In this document: positions 35,918 through 47,457 of the stretch, piece by piece
Layout of the letters: each line of letters begins with the position of its first letter
Numbering within the stretch: position 1 is the stretch's first letter
NCBI RefSeq assembly: GCF_022965805.1
Contig: NC_133105.1
Span: 5,642,001 to 5,706,000 of the forward strand
Direction of reading: 5' to 3'
Source of the DNA: Primulina eburnea
Lineage: Eukaryota > Streptophyta > Magnoliopsida > Lamiales > Gesneriaceae
DNA length: 64,000 nt
Made by a program: the position numbers and the translations under genes
Notes under the pieces: model-generated
Seen by the model: only the letters and a program-made list of their open reading frames with translations
Told to the model about the DNA's origin: nothing
Databases searched by the model: none

Positions 35918-36842
35918 TAGAAAGAATTCAAAATAATGCATGGCCATGCATGCTTTCAACTATGCATTAATTAATTATTTGGCGTTACATTAAGATATTC
36001 AATATATGATCAATCATGTCACATAATTTTAATACTGTTTAATTTAGCATCCACTTAAGCAGGTTCTGTGGGCATCACCTTTCTCTGTAGGGAACGACTG
36101 AACTTTAAAATAAATTAAAATGGTAAATTACTTTTTTGTTATAATTTAAAAAAAAAACTATATTTGAACATAATTCATCAATATCCAATTAGCCATCGTT
36201 ATTCTAAAAAAAATTCGGTCATGTGTAATTTTATGTTGTCAAATTTTAATTTTTGTCCAATATCTTTCTTTTTTGAAAATTTTAGTTTTCTTCTCGATCT
36301 AGTGTTTATGTGACACCAATACAGTGCGGATATATCAACACCACGTACATTAATATTTCTAATAAAAAAGGACTAAAATAAAAAAAAATCTAAAAATACA
36401 ATACTAAAACTGAAATTTGATACAAAAATAGATGATAAAAAATACAATTTTTCATATATAATGTTTGGTTTTGGCTATTAAAGTAAAATAATTTGTGAAG
36501 ATAACATAAATTATTACCCAATTCGATCGATGGGAGATGAATCGTGGGTTTCATATTAGATTCGCACTGTGTCTTATTTAAGTTGTCATCATAACCTACC
36601 AAGAATTCTGAATCAATAGTTGACAGGCTTATATCTAAAAGTTTATATAATTTAATAATAAAAAAAATTATCGTAACTAAAGATAAATTAATATAGCGAC
36701 GGCACTATCGAACGACTCAAAAAGTAGTACTATTTGGAATGAGAACAGCCTAGACAAATTTAGATCCACGTCCGTCTTCGTTCCATCATAATGTTGTAAT
36801 AAAAAAAATTTAATCTTTTGTCGAATATTTTGAAAATAATAG
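35912..36842. other. Intergenic DNA, no supported gene
   Basis: AT-rich spacer. No start, splice or motif evidence for a gene. Confidence 0.4.
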
Positions 36843-36985
36843 TTATTTTGTGAGATGGTTTTATTGATTTTTATTCATACGGATGAATCATATCTATATA
36901 TATAATAATAAAAAATAATTTTGATATAAAAAGTAATAATTTTTCATGAGTGACCAAATAATATATCGTCTCTAAAAATTTTATG
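36843..36985 (-). mobile_element. Mutator-type MITE, copy 11, degraded
   Basis: Family blocks in minus order ('ttttgtgagatggtttta', 'aaaagtaataatttttcatgagtgacc', 'atatcgtctc') are recognisable but both ends are lost. Confidence 0.5.
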
Positions 36986-37012
36986 TGTTTTGAAAATATG
37001 ACTATATAAAAA

Positions 37013-37190
37013 GGCAAAAACTTGTGTGAGACGGTCTCACGGATCGTATTTGTGAGACGGATCTCTTATTTGAGTTATCCATGAAAAATTACTATTTTTT
37101 ATGCTAAGAGTATTACTTTTTATTGTGAATATGAGTAGGGTTGACCCGTCTCACAGATTAAGATCCGTGAGACGGTCTCACATGAGACTT
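37013..37190 (+). mobile_element. Mutator-type MITE, copy 12
   Basis: It starts GGCAAAAACTTGTGTGAGAC, has both terminal hairpins perfect, and ends at CACATGAGACTT, a few bases short of the usual end. It is among the best-preserved copies. Confidence 0.8.
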
Positions 37191-37439
37191 AAAGTAAAGA
37201 AGTCGTCAAAATATTTGAATCCACGGTTCTTAATTTTATCAAGTACAAGAATAATTTGGCCACTAAAGCTAGAGGACGATCGAGATTCGAGGGAACGCAT
37301 GTTATCGTCTCCATTTTGAAGGGTTCAAGTTAACTGGACCGTCGAAGAAAAAATTGGTGGTGATGAATTAAAAAATAAAATTCATCAATTACGGTCGTCG
37401 TGGAGATGTTTTAGGAAATCCAATAAAAAGATAGGAAAG

Positions 37440-38300
37440 AGAGTTAAGTTGATGCTATCGTTAGGATAGTATATAAAATAATCTAATAATTAACTAACAG
37501 TTGGATTTAGTCGAATTTTGGATATGTTATTTGAAATATATGTAAGTATATTCTGAATGATAGAGATCGGATTCCGACTATCCGAGCGAGAGAAAAGAAT
37601 TTCTGAACTTGGATAGAATTTAGATGACTCGTGTAGAATTTTGGAGAAGAATTTCGAAAATATGATAGCAAAACACGAAATTTGAGGTGTAAATGAGATG
37701 TAAATTCTGAATGAGAGCTTCTCCTATTTATAGAGGAGTTACTGCTAACTTGATCGTGTATTATCATCTCGTTTGAATTTTCAAATCAAATTTAAATCTA
37801 AGATAATTTTCTCAATCTTTTATCCGTACGTGATCTTGGATAATATTTCGGAATCTAAATCTTCATTCTTTGGATATTTCGAAATTAAACAATAAATACA
37901 TCTTTGAATTTGAAATCTAGAGATCATATTATCATTTGCTTGATATTTATCTCGGCTATCTCAATATCATCTTAAATATTAGATCTTTATCTGCTCATAA
38001 GTTCGAAAATATATACACAATATTATCTTAAATCTTGAGATCAAAATATTGTACACGATAAAATTATCCGCTCAACTTTAGATAATCTTGCAAATCTTAC
38101 ATCTTATATTGAGATAGATTCTCGAAGATTACACAAATCTTAATACAATTGAATTACTAAATATTAAAAAAAAAGTTACAAAATATTATCACATTATGAA
38201 AAAAAATCTTGGATTTTACAAAAAAATTCGAGCAATATCCTCGAAAGACAACTTGAACTCAATTAAGTTTTCGTTTATAAAATAGCTGAAGATAAATCAG
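37440..38300 (-). mobile_element. Possible LTR remnant with TATA box
   Basis: A strong TATA box (TCTATAAATAGGAG) is read on the minus strand near 37735. Upstream (higher coordinates) is an AT-rich stretch with repeated 'atcttaaat' and 'gatattta' motifs, and downstream a pyrimidine-rich leader-like region. This is the layout of a retrotransposon LTR promoter. No partner LTR, TG/CA ends or duplication could be fixed, so it could also be an ordinary promoter without a recognised gene. Confidence 0.3.
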
Positions 38301-38426
38301 AACTCGAGATGACCCAATTCGTGCCCCCATGCTCTCCTTAGGGAATCTCATCGTACTTATTTTCCTGTATTAGCTCATCGTTTTCTTCAACTCAACCTGC
38401 ATTAATTCTCTTCTCTCTTCACCGCC

Positions 38427-40676
38427 ATGTTCAAATCCTTCGAGCTCCCAGATTGTACCTACGTAAACCAGCCAACGTTCATCTCCCCGAAAACCCCAAC
38501 TCCGAATCACACACTTTACCTCTCCAATCTCGACGATCAAAAGTTCCTACGATTCTCCATCAAATACCTTTATCTTTTCCGGAAATCCGTTAGCGCAGAA
38601 ACCCTGAAAAATTCCCTCTCCAGGGTTCTTGTGGAGTACTATCCATTGGCTGGGAGGCTCAGGAAAACCAAGGAGAGCGATGATCATAAGCTGGAAGTCG
38701 ACTGCAACGGAGAAGGCGCTGTTTTCGCAGAAGCTATGATGGATTTTAGCGCCGACGAATTTCTTGAAATGGCGAGGAAGCCGAACAAGTCGTTTAGGAA
38801 ATTGTTGTACAGAGTCGAAGCCTTGGGTTTCTTGGATGTTCCTCCTTTGATAGTTCAGGTCAGATTTCAGATCAAACCTGCAGTTTCTCATTCAACTTTT
38901 TCCAAGAAAACAAATCACAAGTTTTCTTCGCGAATTCAATATATTTATTGTTTGAATCATATAAATAATCGTCCATATATATATATATATATATATATTT
39001 CCATATAACACATTAATTTTTAAAGTGCAATTAATTATTAAATACCATTCTCACAGGAAAATTAGGATTCAACCTATATTTACAGTATTACCTACCCAAC
39101 AATCTGTAATTATTCTCACATATTTAGTCAGTGATTTTTCAATGGACCTCATGTATAAGAATAAATAAGGATTATCAGATCTATAAGCATATGTACTATA
39201 GAATGACGAATACATCACTTATCTATCGTAAAAGACACAGATTTCAACAAATATGGTGCTGGGAATTCAATTTTTTTTTTTTAGAATTTTTTTCTCAGTT
39301 GTAGATTATTATTATGGATTTTTTTTTATTGTTTTATTATGGCATATTAAAAATAATATATAAAATAAGGCCTGTCTGTCAATCGTAATCCGTGGTGGTG
39401 ACGTATCGGAGGCAACATGTGTTTCCTCGGCCACGTACTGTGAGCTCATACACAATAACCCTTCAAAGATGCATGTTCCCAAAAGGCAACATTTTAAAAT
39501 TATTATTTTTATACCCAAAACGGATATGAAATTTATTCATATATATTATCGAAATAAAAATTCATTGAACTAACATGGCAATCCACCGTTCATTTGCATG
39601 TCTTTGTTAAGCTGTTGTATTCCTGTCAGCTCAAGTTATTTTCATTACCATACGGCGTAAGCTTCTTCGTCGGTTAATATTTTGATTTCCCGTTTTTACC
39701 ACAGAAGTGGGCGTAAATTTACCTTTCTACTGTTACAGGTGACGCATCTCCGAGGTGAAGGAATGATTCTGTGTACTGCAATCAATCACTGCTTGTGTGA
39801 TGGGATTGGTTCGTCCCAATTTCTACATGCTTGGGCCCACTTCACAACCCAATCTAATCCTACGAATTTACCCATTTTACCTTATCATTACCGCCACGTG
39901 TTGAAACCGGGTAACCCACAAAGAGTAAGTTTTTCCCATCCGGTGTTCACAAAAATTACCGACGATCCCCACGATGCCCTCAATCTCAACAAGTATTTAC
40001 ATTCCCTGCCGCTCGTGGCTTCTTCCGTGACATTTCATCCTCACAAGTTACTCACCTGAAGAAACAATGTGTCCCCTCCGTGAAATGTACAACCTTCGAT
40101 GTTTTAGCGTCTCATACTTGGCGTTGTTGGGTTAAGTCGCTAGATTTGCCTAGTTTCATCTCGGTGAAATTGTTATTTTCTGTTAACGTTAGGAAAAAAA
40201 TGAGGACTGACATGCCGGAAGGATATTATGGGAATGGATTCGTGTTAGCTTGTGCGGAGGCCAAGGTTAATGATTTGATTGTACCCAACTTGCATGATGG
40301 TGTGAAATTGGTGCAACGCGCGAAGTCGGAAATAAATGATGAATACGTGAAGTCTGCCGTCGATAGGTTGGAAGATAAGTCGGTCGTGACAGATCTTTCC
40401 GCAAGTTTTGTGATATCACAATGGTCCAAGTTAGGGTTGGAAGACGTGGATTTCGGACAAGGAAAGCCAATACACATGGGACCCGTAACTAGTGATATTT
40501 ACTGTTTATTTTTACCGGTTATTGGAGATTCTGATGCTGTTACAGTGCTAGTATCCATCCCAGAATCAATGATCGATAAATTTGAATATTACATGACTGA
40601 GACGTGTGCGATCCTGGAAAATGGAGATGCTAAGAGTAAGTGCGGGGATGAGAACTTGCAAATGGTGTGTGTCTAA
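38427..40676 (+). CDS. BAHD acyltransferase, omega-hydroxypalmitate O-feruloyl transferase-like, frameshifted
   Basis: Exon 1 is 38427-38858 (144 codons), the GT-AG intron 38859-39738, and exon 2 39739-40676. BAHD features are present: N-terminal PTPNHTLYLSNLDDQ, YYPLAGRLR, and the catalytic HxxxD motif as NHCLCDG (H161, D165). The late motif is DFGQGKP in place of the usual DFGWG. Family members move an acyl group from a CoA thioester to an alcohol or amine in the cytosol; the closest relatives I recognise feruloylate omega-hydroxy fatty acids for suberin or cutin. Exon 2 is split: one frame ends at TGA 40057-40059, and the homologous sequence continues in the next frame from about 40040 to 40676, consistent with one lost base near 40040. 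Apart from this, all parts are in order (about 456 aa). It is either a recent pseudogene or an assembly error. Confidence 0.82.
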
Positions 40677-40986
40677 AATAGAAAACTAATGTTTTCTGAG
40701 TTTGTCATTGAAAAAAAGGATTATATTCGAGCAACAACTTATGTACCCATGTTGAACGAATCATCCATGTATTATATAATATATTTTCGTGTATTCTTGT
40801 CCGATTCATACGTATTGACTTTAAAATGCTAAAGCCTAAAGCTTAGGTCAATTAATTTCAAGTTTTTTCTTGGGTTGCGTGTTCTACTTTTCCTTCACTG
40901 ATTATGGGTTAAAAAAAATGAAAATATTGATATAATCCAAATTTTTTCTAATGAACTTCAGTAATATTTTACATAATAGTAATACA
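40677..40986. other. 3' flank of the BAHD gene
   Basis: AT-rich, probably the 3' UTR of the acyltransferase. No other gene is visible before the TRIM duplication. Confidence 0.4.
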
Positions 40987-40991
40987 AAACT

Positions 40992-41353
40992 TGTTAGTTG
41001 TTCCACGTCGGTTGTGTATAATATATTTGAGACTTGCATATATAGGATTGGACAATCCTCTCCCTGAACTAGTTTTTGGGTTGAGTTAAGTCCAAGTCTT
41101 AATGTTAACATGGTATCAGAGCCCATATTCCAACTTTATGTATTGGATTGTCTATAGTTGGGCCACTCGCTCTGACCATAGTTGGGTCATTTGTAAATTT
41201 CACGTTCAGATGTTCATTCCTGGACGTGAGGGGTGTGTTAGTTGTCCACATCATTTGGATAATATACCTGAGACTTGCATATATGAGTTTGACCATCCTC
41301 CTCCTTTGAGCTAGCTTTTGGGGTTGAGTTAGATCCAAATCTCAATCTTAACA
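40992..41353 (+). mobile_element. Complete TRIM element, TSD AAACT
   Basis: A terminal-repeat retrotransposon in miniature, only 362 bp. The LTRs (40992-41110 and 41236-41353, 119 and 118 bp) both begin TGTTAGTTGT and end TTAACA. A tRNA-iMet primer site (TGGTATCAGAGCC) follows the first LTR directly at 41111-41123, and a purine tract (GGACGTGAGGGGTG) precedes the second. AAACT flanks both sides (40987-40991 and 41354-41358). It has no coding capacity and depends on enzymes of other elements. Confidence 0.9.
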
Positions 41354-41358
41354 AAACT

Positions 41359-41966
41359 GAATTTTTTAACACCTCGTCGATTTGGCCATAAAAAAAAAAT
41401 TACAACATATTTTTGTAGGAAAAAATTGAATTTTTGGTCAATGTTATCAATTTTTTTTTTGATTTTTAACTATTGTAATCGGTTTTAATCGAAAACATTG
41501 ATATGATAATACATAAATCATTATATTACGGGAAAAATGGAACGAAGACAAAAGGATGCTTAGTCACAAAAATGATTATTGAAATCAGAAGTATGCTTTT
41601 GTATAATGATGATGCCATGTAAAAAAGCACCAATCGGGACAATAAAATACGTACCTTCATCAAAAAAAGAACCACTTTCCGACTCCAATCATCACATCGT
41701 AGTCCTTGATAACATTGTTTTTTCTCTTAGTGCCCCTTTACTTCACTAGTTGATAATTTGCACGTCTCTTTTCATCATTCAAACTCTTACTCAAATCTCA
41801 TTCACCCCGATTAAATAAATCTCTCGTACACATACTTTATTGAAATAAAATATGTTCACAGACACCACATCAGCAAAATCCGACAAATTTTTTTTTAAAA
41901 AAACTTATAATTGTAATAAGATCAAATTTTAACGATTTACACGAGTTTTCTAACTAGTTTTCCCTT
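41359..41966. other. Spacer between the TRIM and the Copia element
   Basis: AT-rich with poly-A/T runs. No gene or recognisable repeat. Confidence 0.4.
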
Positions 41967-41971
41967 ATAAA

Positions 41972-42928
41972 TGTTATACAAAATGTATATGCGCAAACAA
42001 AAAGAAACACGAGAACAGTGAACTATTATTGCGAACAAAAGATAGCACAATAACGTGCAAAACAAGCGAAGCAGTATGATAAACAAAACAGCAGGACAGT
42101 GCAAAAATCAAATCAAACCGAGGCCTGTATGAAAATACAGTGTCCTTAAAACAAATTCGTCCCCTCCGGTGCGTGCTGCGAGGATGAACATGGAAGTCTG
42201 TTTCCCAGGATACAACGGAAAACTAGTAATACCGTAGCACAGGGCACCACCACGGCGAACTGAAAAAGTACCTGAACTTTATCACGAGAGTAGAACAACA
42301 ACAGGGGAGCAGCAACTGGCGAAGCAGCAGCAGCCGAGACAGTTGGAAGCAAAGCTACGAAAATCAGAAAGCAGGAGAGTGTGTTGGATTATTCTTGAAA
42401 GACTTGATGCTGCCTCTGTTTTATAGGCACTCCGGCTGTAACTGTTGGTCATTCGAAAGGCCAAAGGCCAGCCCAGCTGGAGCACCAACCGTCACCCAGC
42501 TGGAGCACCAACAGTCACGCGAGCCATATGAAGAGTCAGGCAGCTGGAAGGTCATTCATAACTGAAATTTCGAAAAAGAAAATTAGCAAAAGTCAGGTGA
42601 ACCTTGGTGGGAAATTTTGTCTTGATCGGTCCGACATTCGACGCGCCCAGGTCGCGCACATACGCTTGCACACAAGTCAAGCCTTTTTCCACTGCAAATC
42701 GGGCCCATGATTTGCACCCCCCTGCGCCTGTGCGCGCGAGAGAGAGCCTCTTGACCAATCTTACTTACACCTCTACAAAGTGTAAATCAATATAAGCTCA
42801 CCAATGCCTTGTTCTTTTTCCTATGTGGGACACTTCCCACTTACCAACCACAAGCTAGTCCAATTTCTGATTCTAATGGACCAAGCCCAAAACTACAAAA
42901 GTCCAACTAGTCCAAAAATAGTCCAACA
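41972..42928 (-). repeat. 3' LTR of the Copia element
   Basis: 957 bp. In minus sense it begins TGTTGGACTA and ends TGTATAACA. It contains about 24 bp near 42318-42342 (gcagcagcagccgag region) that the other LTR lacks. Several short open frames on both strands are by-products of this repeat. Confidence 0.9.
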
Positions 42929-42938
42929 ATCCCCCACA
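42929..42938 (-). other. Polypurine tract of the Copia element
   Basis: In minus sense TGTGGGGGAT lies directly before the 3' LTR. It is the expected primer site for plus-strand DNA synthesis. Confidence 0.75.
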
Positions 42939-43451
42939 TGAATGGAAATTGAAAGATATTCAACGGTTTTTGTGATAAATTTCAACAGTTGAATCTTGCA
43001 TAGGAAAGGTAGGTATTACCCTTTGAACCTTCCCTTGTGAAAGCATAATAATTCACTGGTTGATAGTAGACATGATGTCTTTGAACTGTACAGCCGTTTG
43101 TGTGAGCTCAGATATACTCCACACAAGATTCTTCCTAATACTATTCAGTTCTCATGATTGTGTTCGTTTTGGCCATGAACACACTCCTGGTTCTGCAAGA
43201 GGGTCTAAAATTGAGCCCTGCAATTCCTTCGAAGCAACCCCACTTCTCTCTCACATAGGTGATTCTATATTGCTTCTCATCAGAATCATTAAAAGCCGTA
43301 AGCTTATCCTCAACATTCACTGTTTCATGATAGGAATGGATTAGGGATAACCCCCACAGTGATTCTCCAAATTAGTGCGATTAGGTTGTCCCATTGAACT
43401 TAGTTCTTGGGATCTCCAGTCAGCGTAGGTTGGGTTTTCCTTCACACCAAT

Positions 43452-46400
43452 TTATTCTATAGGCTTGAGTCCCATTCCCCGTGACATTTTAGCAACTAAC
43501 TCTCTGTTTAACCCTTTGGTTAGCGGATCCGCTATATTATCCTTTGACTTTACATAGTCAACAGAGATAACTCCAGTTGAGAGTAGTTGTCTAATGGTAT
43601 TATTTTTACGACGTATATGTCTAGACTTATCATTATACATATTATTTTGTGCCCTACCAATCGCAGATTGGCTATCACAATGTATGCATATATCCGGCAC
43701 TGGTTTTTCCCATCCTGGAACATCTTCTAAAAAGTATCGCAGCCATTCAGCCTCTTCACCACACTTGTCAAGAGCTATAAACTCAGATTCCATTGTGGAT
43801 CTGGCTATTACAGTTTGTTTAGAAGATTTTCACGCAATTGCTGCACCTCCTAAAATGAATACGAATCCACTTGTAGATTTTGAATCTTTCATATCAGATA
43901 TCCAATTAGCATCACTGTATCCTTCAATAACAGCAGGATATCTTGTATAGTGCAGCCCATGATCACGAGTGTACCTTAAGTATCTTAGCAATCTGATAAT
44001 TGCTTTCCAGTGTTCAACTCCTAGATTACTCGTGAATCTACTCAATTTGCTCACTGCATAGGCTATGTCTGGTCTTGTACAACTCATTAAGTACATCAGA
44101 CTTCCAATGACTCGAGAGTATTCTAATTGAGACATACTCTCACCTCGATTCTTTGATAGATGCTGACTGGTGTCAATCGGGGTTCTAGCCAATGCAGAGT
44201 CATCATTATTGAATTTCTCAAGTATTTTGTCAACATAATTCGATTGACTTAGGACTATTCCTTCTGATGTTCTATGGATTTTAATTCCAAGGATCACATC
44301 GGCTAAGCCCAAATCTTTCATGTCAAATCTTGAGTTCAATAGTTTCTTTGTGCATTTAATCATCTTATCATTACTACCAATGATAAGTATGTCATCTACG
44401 TAAAGACATAAAATGACATATCCATTTTCAGTGTTTTTTATGTATACAAATTTGTCACATTCACTGAATTTAAATCCACTTTCCATCATGGCTTTATCAA
44501 ATTTTTCGTGCCATTGCTTGGTGCTTGTTTTAATTAAGCCATATAGAGACTTCACCAGTTTACAAACCTTATTTTCTTGCCCAATCGCAGAAAATCCCTC
44601 AGGTTGTTCCATGTAAATTTCCTCTTCTAAATCTCCATTTAGAAAAGCAGTCTTTACGTCCATTTGGTGTACTTCAAGATTCCGCAAGGCGGCAATCACA
44701 AGTATCACACGAATAGAGGTTATTCTCGATACAGGAGAATATGTGTCGAAGTAATCAAGCCCTTCACGTTGATGGTAACCTTTAATTACCAATCTGGCTT
44801 TATACTTATCTATTGTTCCATCTGATTTCATTTTCCTTTTGAAAACCCATTTACAGCCTAGTGGTTTGCTTCCCGGAGGAAGATTTACTAATTCCCACGT
44901 ATGATTTTGTAAAATGGATTCTATTTCGGAATTGATAGCCTCTTTCCATAGAGGTCCCTCAGATGAACTAATTGCTTCCTTGAAGCTTTGAGGTTCACTT
45001 TCCATCATGAAAGTGATGAAATCCGGACCAAAGGATTTCTCAGTCCTAGCTCTCTTGCTACGTCTAGGTTCAATGTCTTGATCAAGCTCTTGTTCTTCAT
45101 CAATTGTTTCATATAATCTTTTGGATGAACTTGGTTCTTCCTTAGATTTGCATGGAAACATGTGTTCAAAGAACGAAGCATTTCTTGATTCCATTATCGT
45201 ATTCTTGTGAATATCAGGTATTTGAGATTCATATACAAGAAAACGATACGCACTGCTGTTTGAGCATATCCAATGAAAATGCAATCCACAGTTTTTGGTC
45301 CTATCTTTACTTTCTTTGGAGTGGGTACTGCTACCTTGGCAAGGCACCCCCACACTCGCAAATATTGGTAGGAAGAACTTCTACCTTTCCATAACTCATA
45401 TGGACTTTTATCTTGCTTCTTTCGGGGCACCTTATTTAAAAGGTAATTTGCTGTTAGAACAGCTTCCCCCCACATGTTCTGTGGTAAACCAGAACTTAAT
45501 AACAACGCATTCATCATTTCTTTCAAAGTGCGATTCTTTCTCTCTGCAATGCCATTTTGCTGAGGAGAATAAGGTGCAGTTCTTTCGTGTTTGATACCAT
45601 GTTGAGCACAAAACTCAGCAAACGGTGATTCATATTCACCCCCACGATCACTTCTTAGCACCTTAATTTTCTTGCTAAGTTGATTTTCAACTTCACTCTT
45701 ATATTGGATAAATTTGTTAATAGCTTCATCCTTACTTTTGAGGAGATACACATAACAAAATTTTGTGCTATCGTCAACAAAAGTAATGAAGTATTTATTT
45801 CCACCACGAGTTTGTACACCTTTTAAATCACATACATCACTGTGAATTAAATCAAGCGGTTCACTATTTCTTTCAATAGTTCGAAAAGATGATCTCGTTA
45901 GTTTTGCCTCAACACAAATTTCACATTTGTGTTGTTTATCAATTTGGAATGCAGGAATGCTTTTCATGTTAATTAATCTACGAATTGTATCGTAATTAAC
46001 GTGTCCAAGTCTACCATGCCATAAACAAGAAGACTCAAGCAAGTAAGCAAAAGTATTAACTTTATTGATCACGGGCTTAATAGCCATTACATTTAGTTTG
46101 AACAAACCATTACAAACATAATTTTTGCCAACAAACATTCCAATCTTAGACAAAACAACCTTATCTGACTCGAAGACAATGCGGAAACCATGCTTGTTAA
46201 GAAGCGACCCGGACACCAAGTTTTTGCGGATGTCAGGCACCTACAGCACATTGTTCAATGTCAGTTCTTTTCCCGATGTCATCTTTAGGACAACTTTTCC
46301 TTGACCCTTGATTTCAGAAGTGGCGGAATTTCCCATGAACAGCTTTTCTCCATTCTCAGATTCCTCAAGAGTTGCAAACATCTCCTTATCCGAGCAAACA

Positions 46401-47419
46401 TGACGAGTGGCACCCGTGTCGATCCACCACTCCCTTGGATTCGAACCCACCAGATTAACCTCTGATATTACGGCACAGAGATTCATGTTTGAAACCTCCT
46501 GAGAAATGTTCTCTACCACATTTGCCTCTCGGTTTTTCCTTGGCTTCTTACATTCCGATGCCTTGTGACCCATGCCATCACAGTTATAGCATTTTCCCGA
46601 GAACTTCTTCTTTGAAACGCCTCCTTTGGGTCCCATGTTCAACTTTCTGTTGGAGGAGGAGAAGGTTCTCTTTTTCGAGCTTTGACCATGCTCGACAACA
46701 TTTGCCTTAGCAGCAACAGGAGAGAACAATCGCCTTTCTGAACCCTTGTTGTCTTCCTCGATGCGAAGTCGAACAATTAGCTCTTCAACATTCATCTCCT
46801 TTCGCTTGTGCTTCATGTAGTTCTTGAAATCCTTCCAAGCTGGTGGTAGCTTCTCAACAATAGCAGCCACTTGGAATGATTCACTCAAAGTCATCCCCTC
46901 ACCGTGAATCTCGTGAAGAATCACTTGGAGTTCTTGAACTTGGCTGATAACAGGCTTTGAATCCACCATTTTAAAGTCCAGAAAGCGACCAACAAGAAAC
47001 TTCTAGGCCCCGGCATCTTCGGTTTTGTACTTTCTGTCAAGGGATTCCCACAGCTCTTTAGCCGTTTTCTTTTCGCAAAACACATTGTAGATCGAATCTG
47101 CCAATCCGTTTAGTACATAGTTTCGGCACAAGAAATCAGAATGATTCCATGCCTCAACCGCACTAACAGATTCAACATCTCCCTCACCCTCATTGAGTTT
47201 AGGAGCATCCTCCGTGAGGAATCTAGCCAGGTTCAGCATCGTCAAGTAAAACAGCATCTTCTGCTGCCACCTTTTGAAGTCCACACCAGTAAATTTCTCT
47301 GGTTTTTCACCGTGACTTGCTGTAACAGTAACCGCAGCAGCACGTGGGGTACCGTGAGGGACAACTTGAGGAGGGACAACATGAACAGTTTCCCTTTGCA
47401 CACTGGATTCAGTAGCCAT
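43452..47419 (-). pseudogene. Copia gag-pol polyprotein, disabled
   Basis: Translation starts at the ATG read at 47419. Domains in order: Gag; a CCHC zinc knuckle ([14 protein letters not shown], near 46590-46550); the protease active site DTGAT (near 46420); the GAG-pre-integrase and integrase core ('HSDVCDL', '[20 protein letters not shown]', '[13 protein letters not shown]'); reverse transcriptase with '[10 protein letters not shown]' (near 44400); and an RNase H C-terminus ending at 43452. Breaks seen are in-frame stops TAG at 47005-47003, TAG at 46243-46241 and TGA at 43832-43830, plus a one-base loss in a short A run near 45260 between integrase and reverse transcriptase. The frame otherwise stays readable, so decay is moderate. 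Confidence 0.9.
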
Positions 47420-47457
47420 ATCTGAAACATCACGTAATGAGTAATCTGTTTTAAGAT

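Noticed and set aside
42146..42795. Several open frames repeated at 42146-42795 and 47632-48265
   Set aside because: All lie in the two LTRs of the Copia element and are repeated for that reason only.
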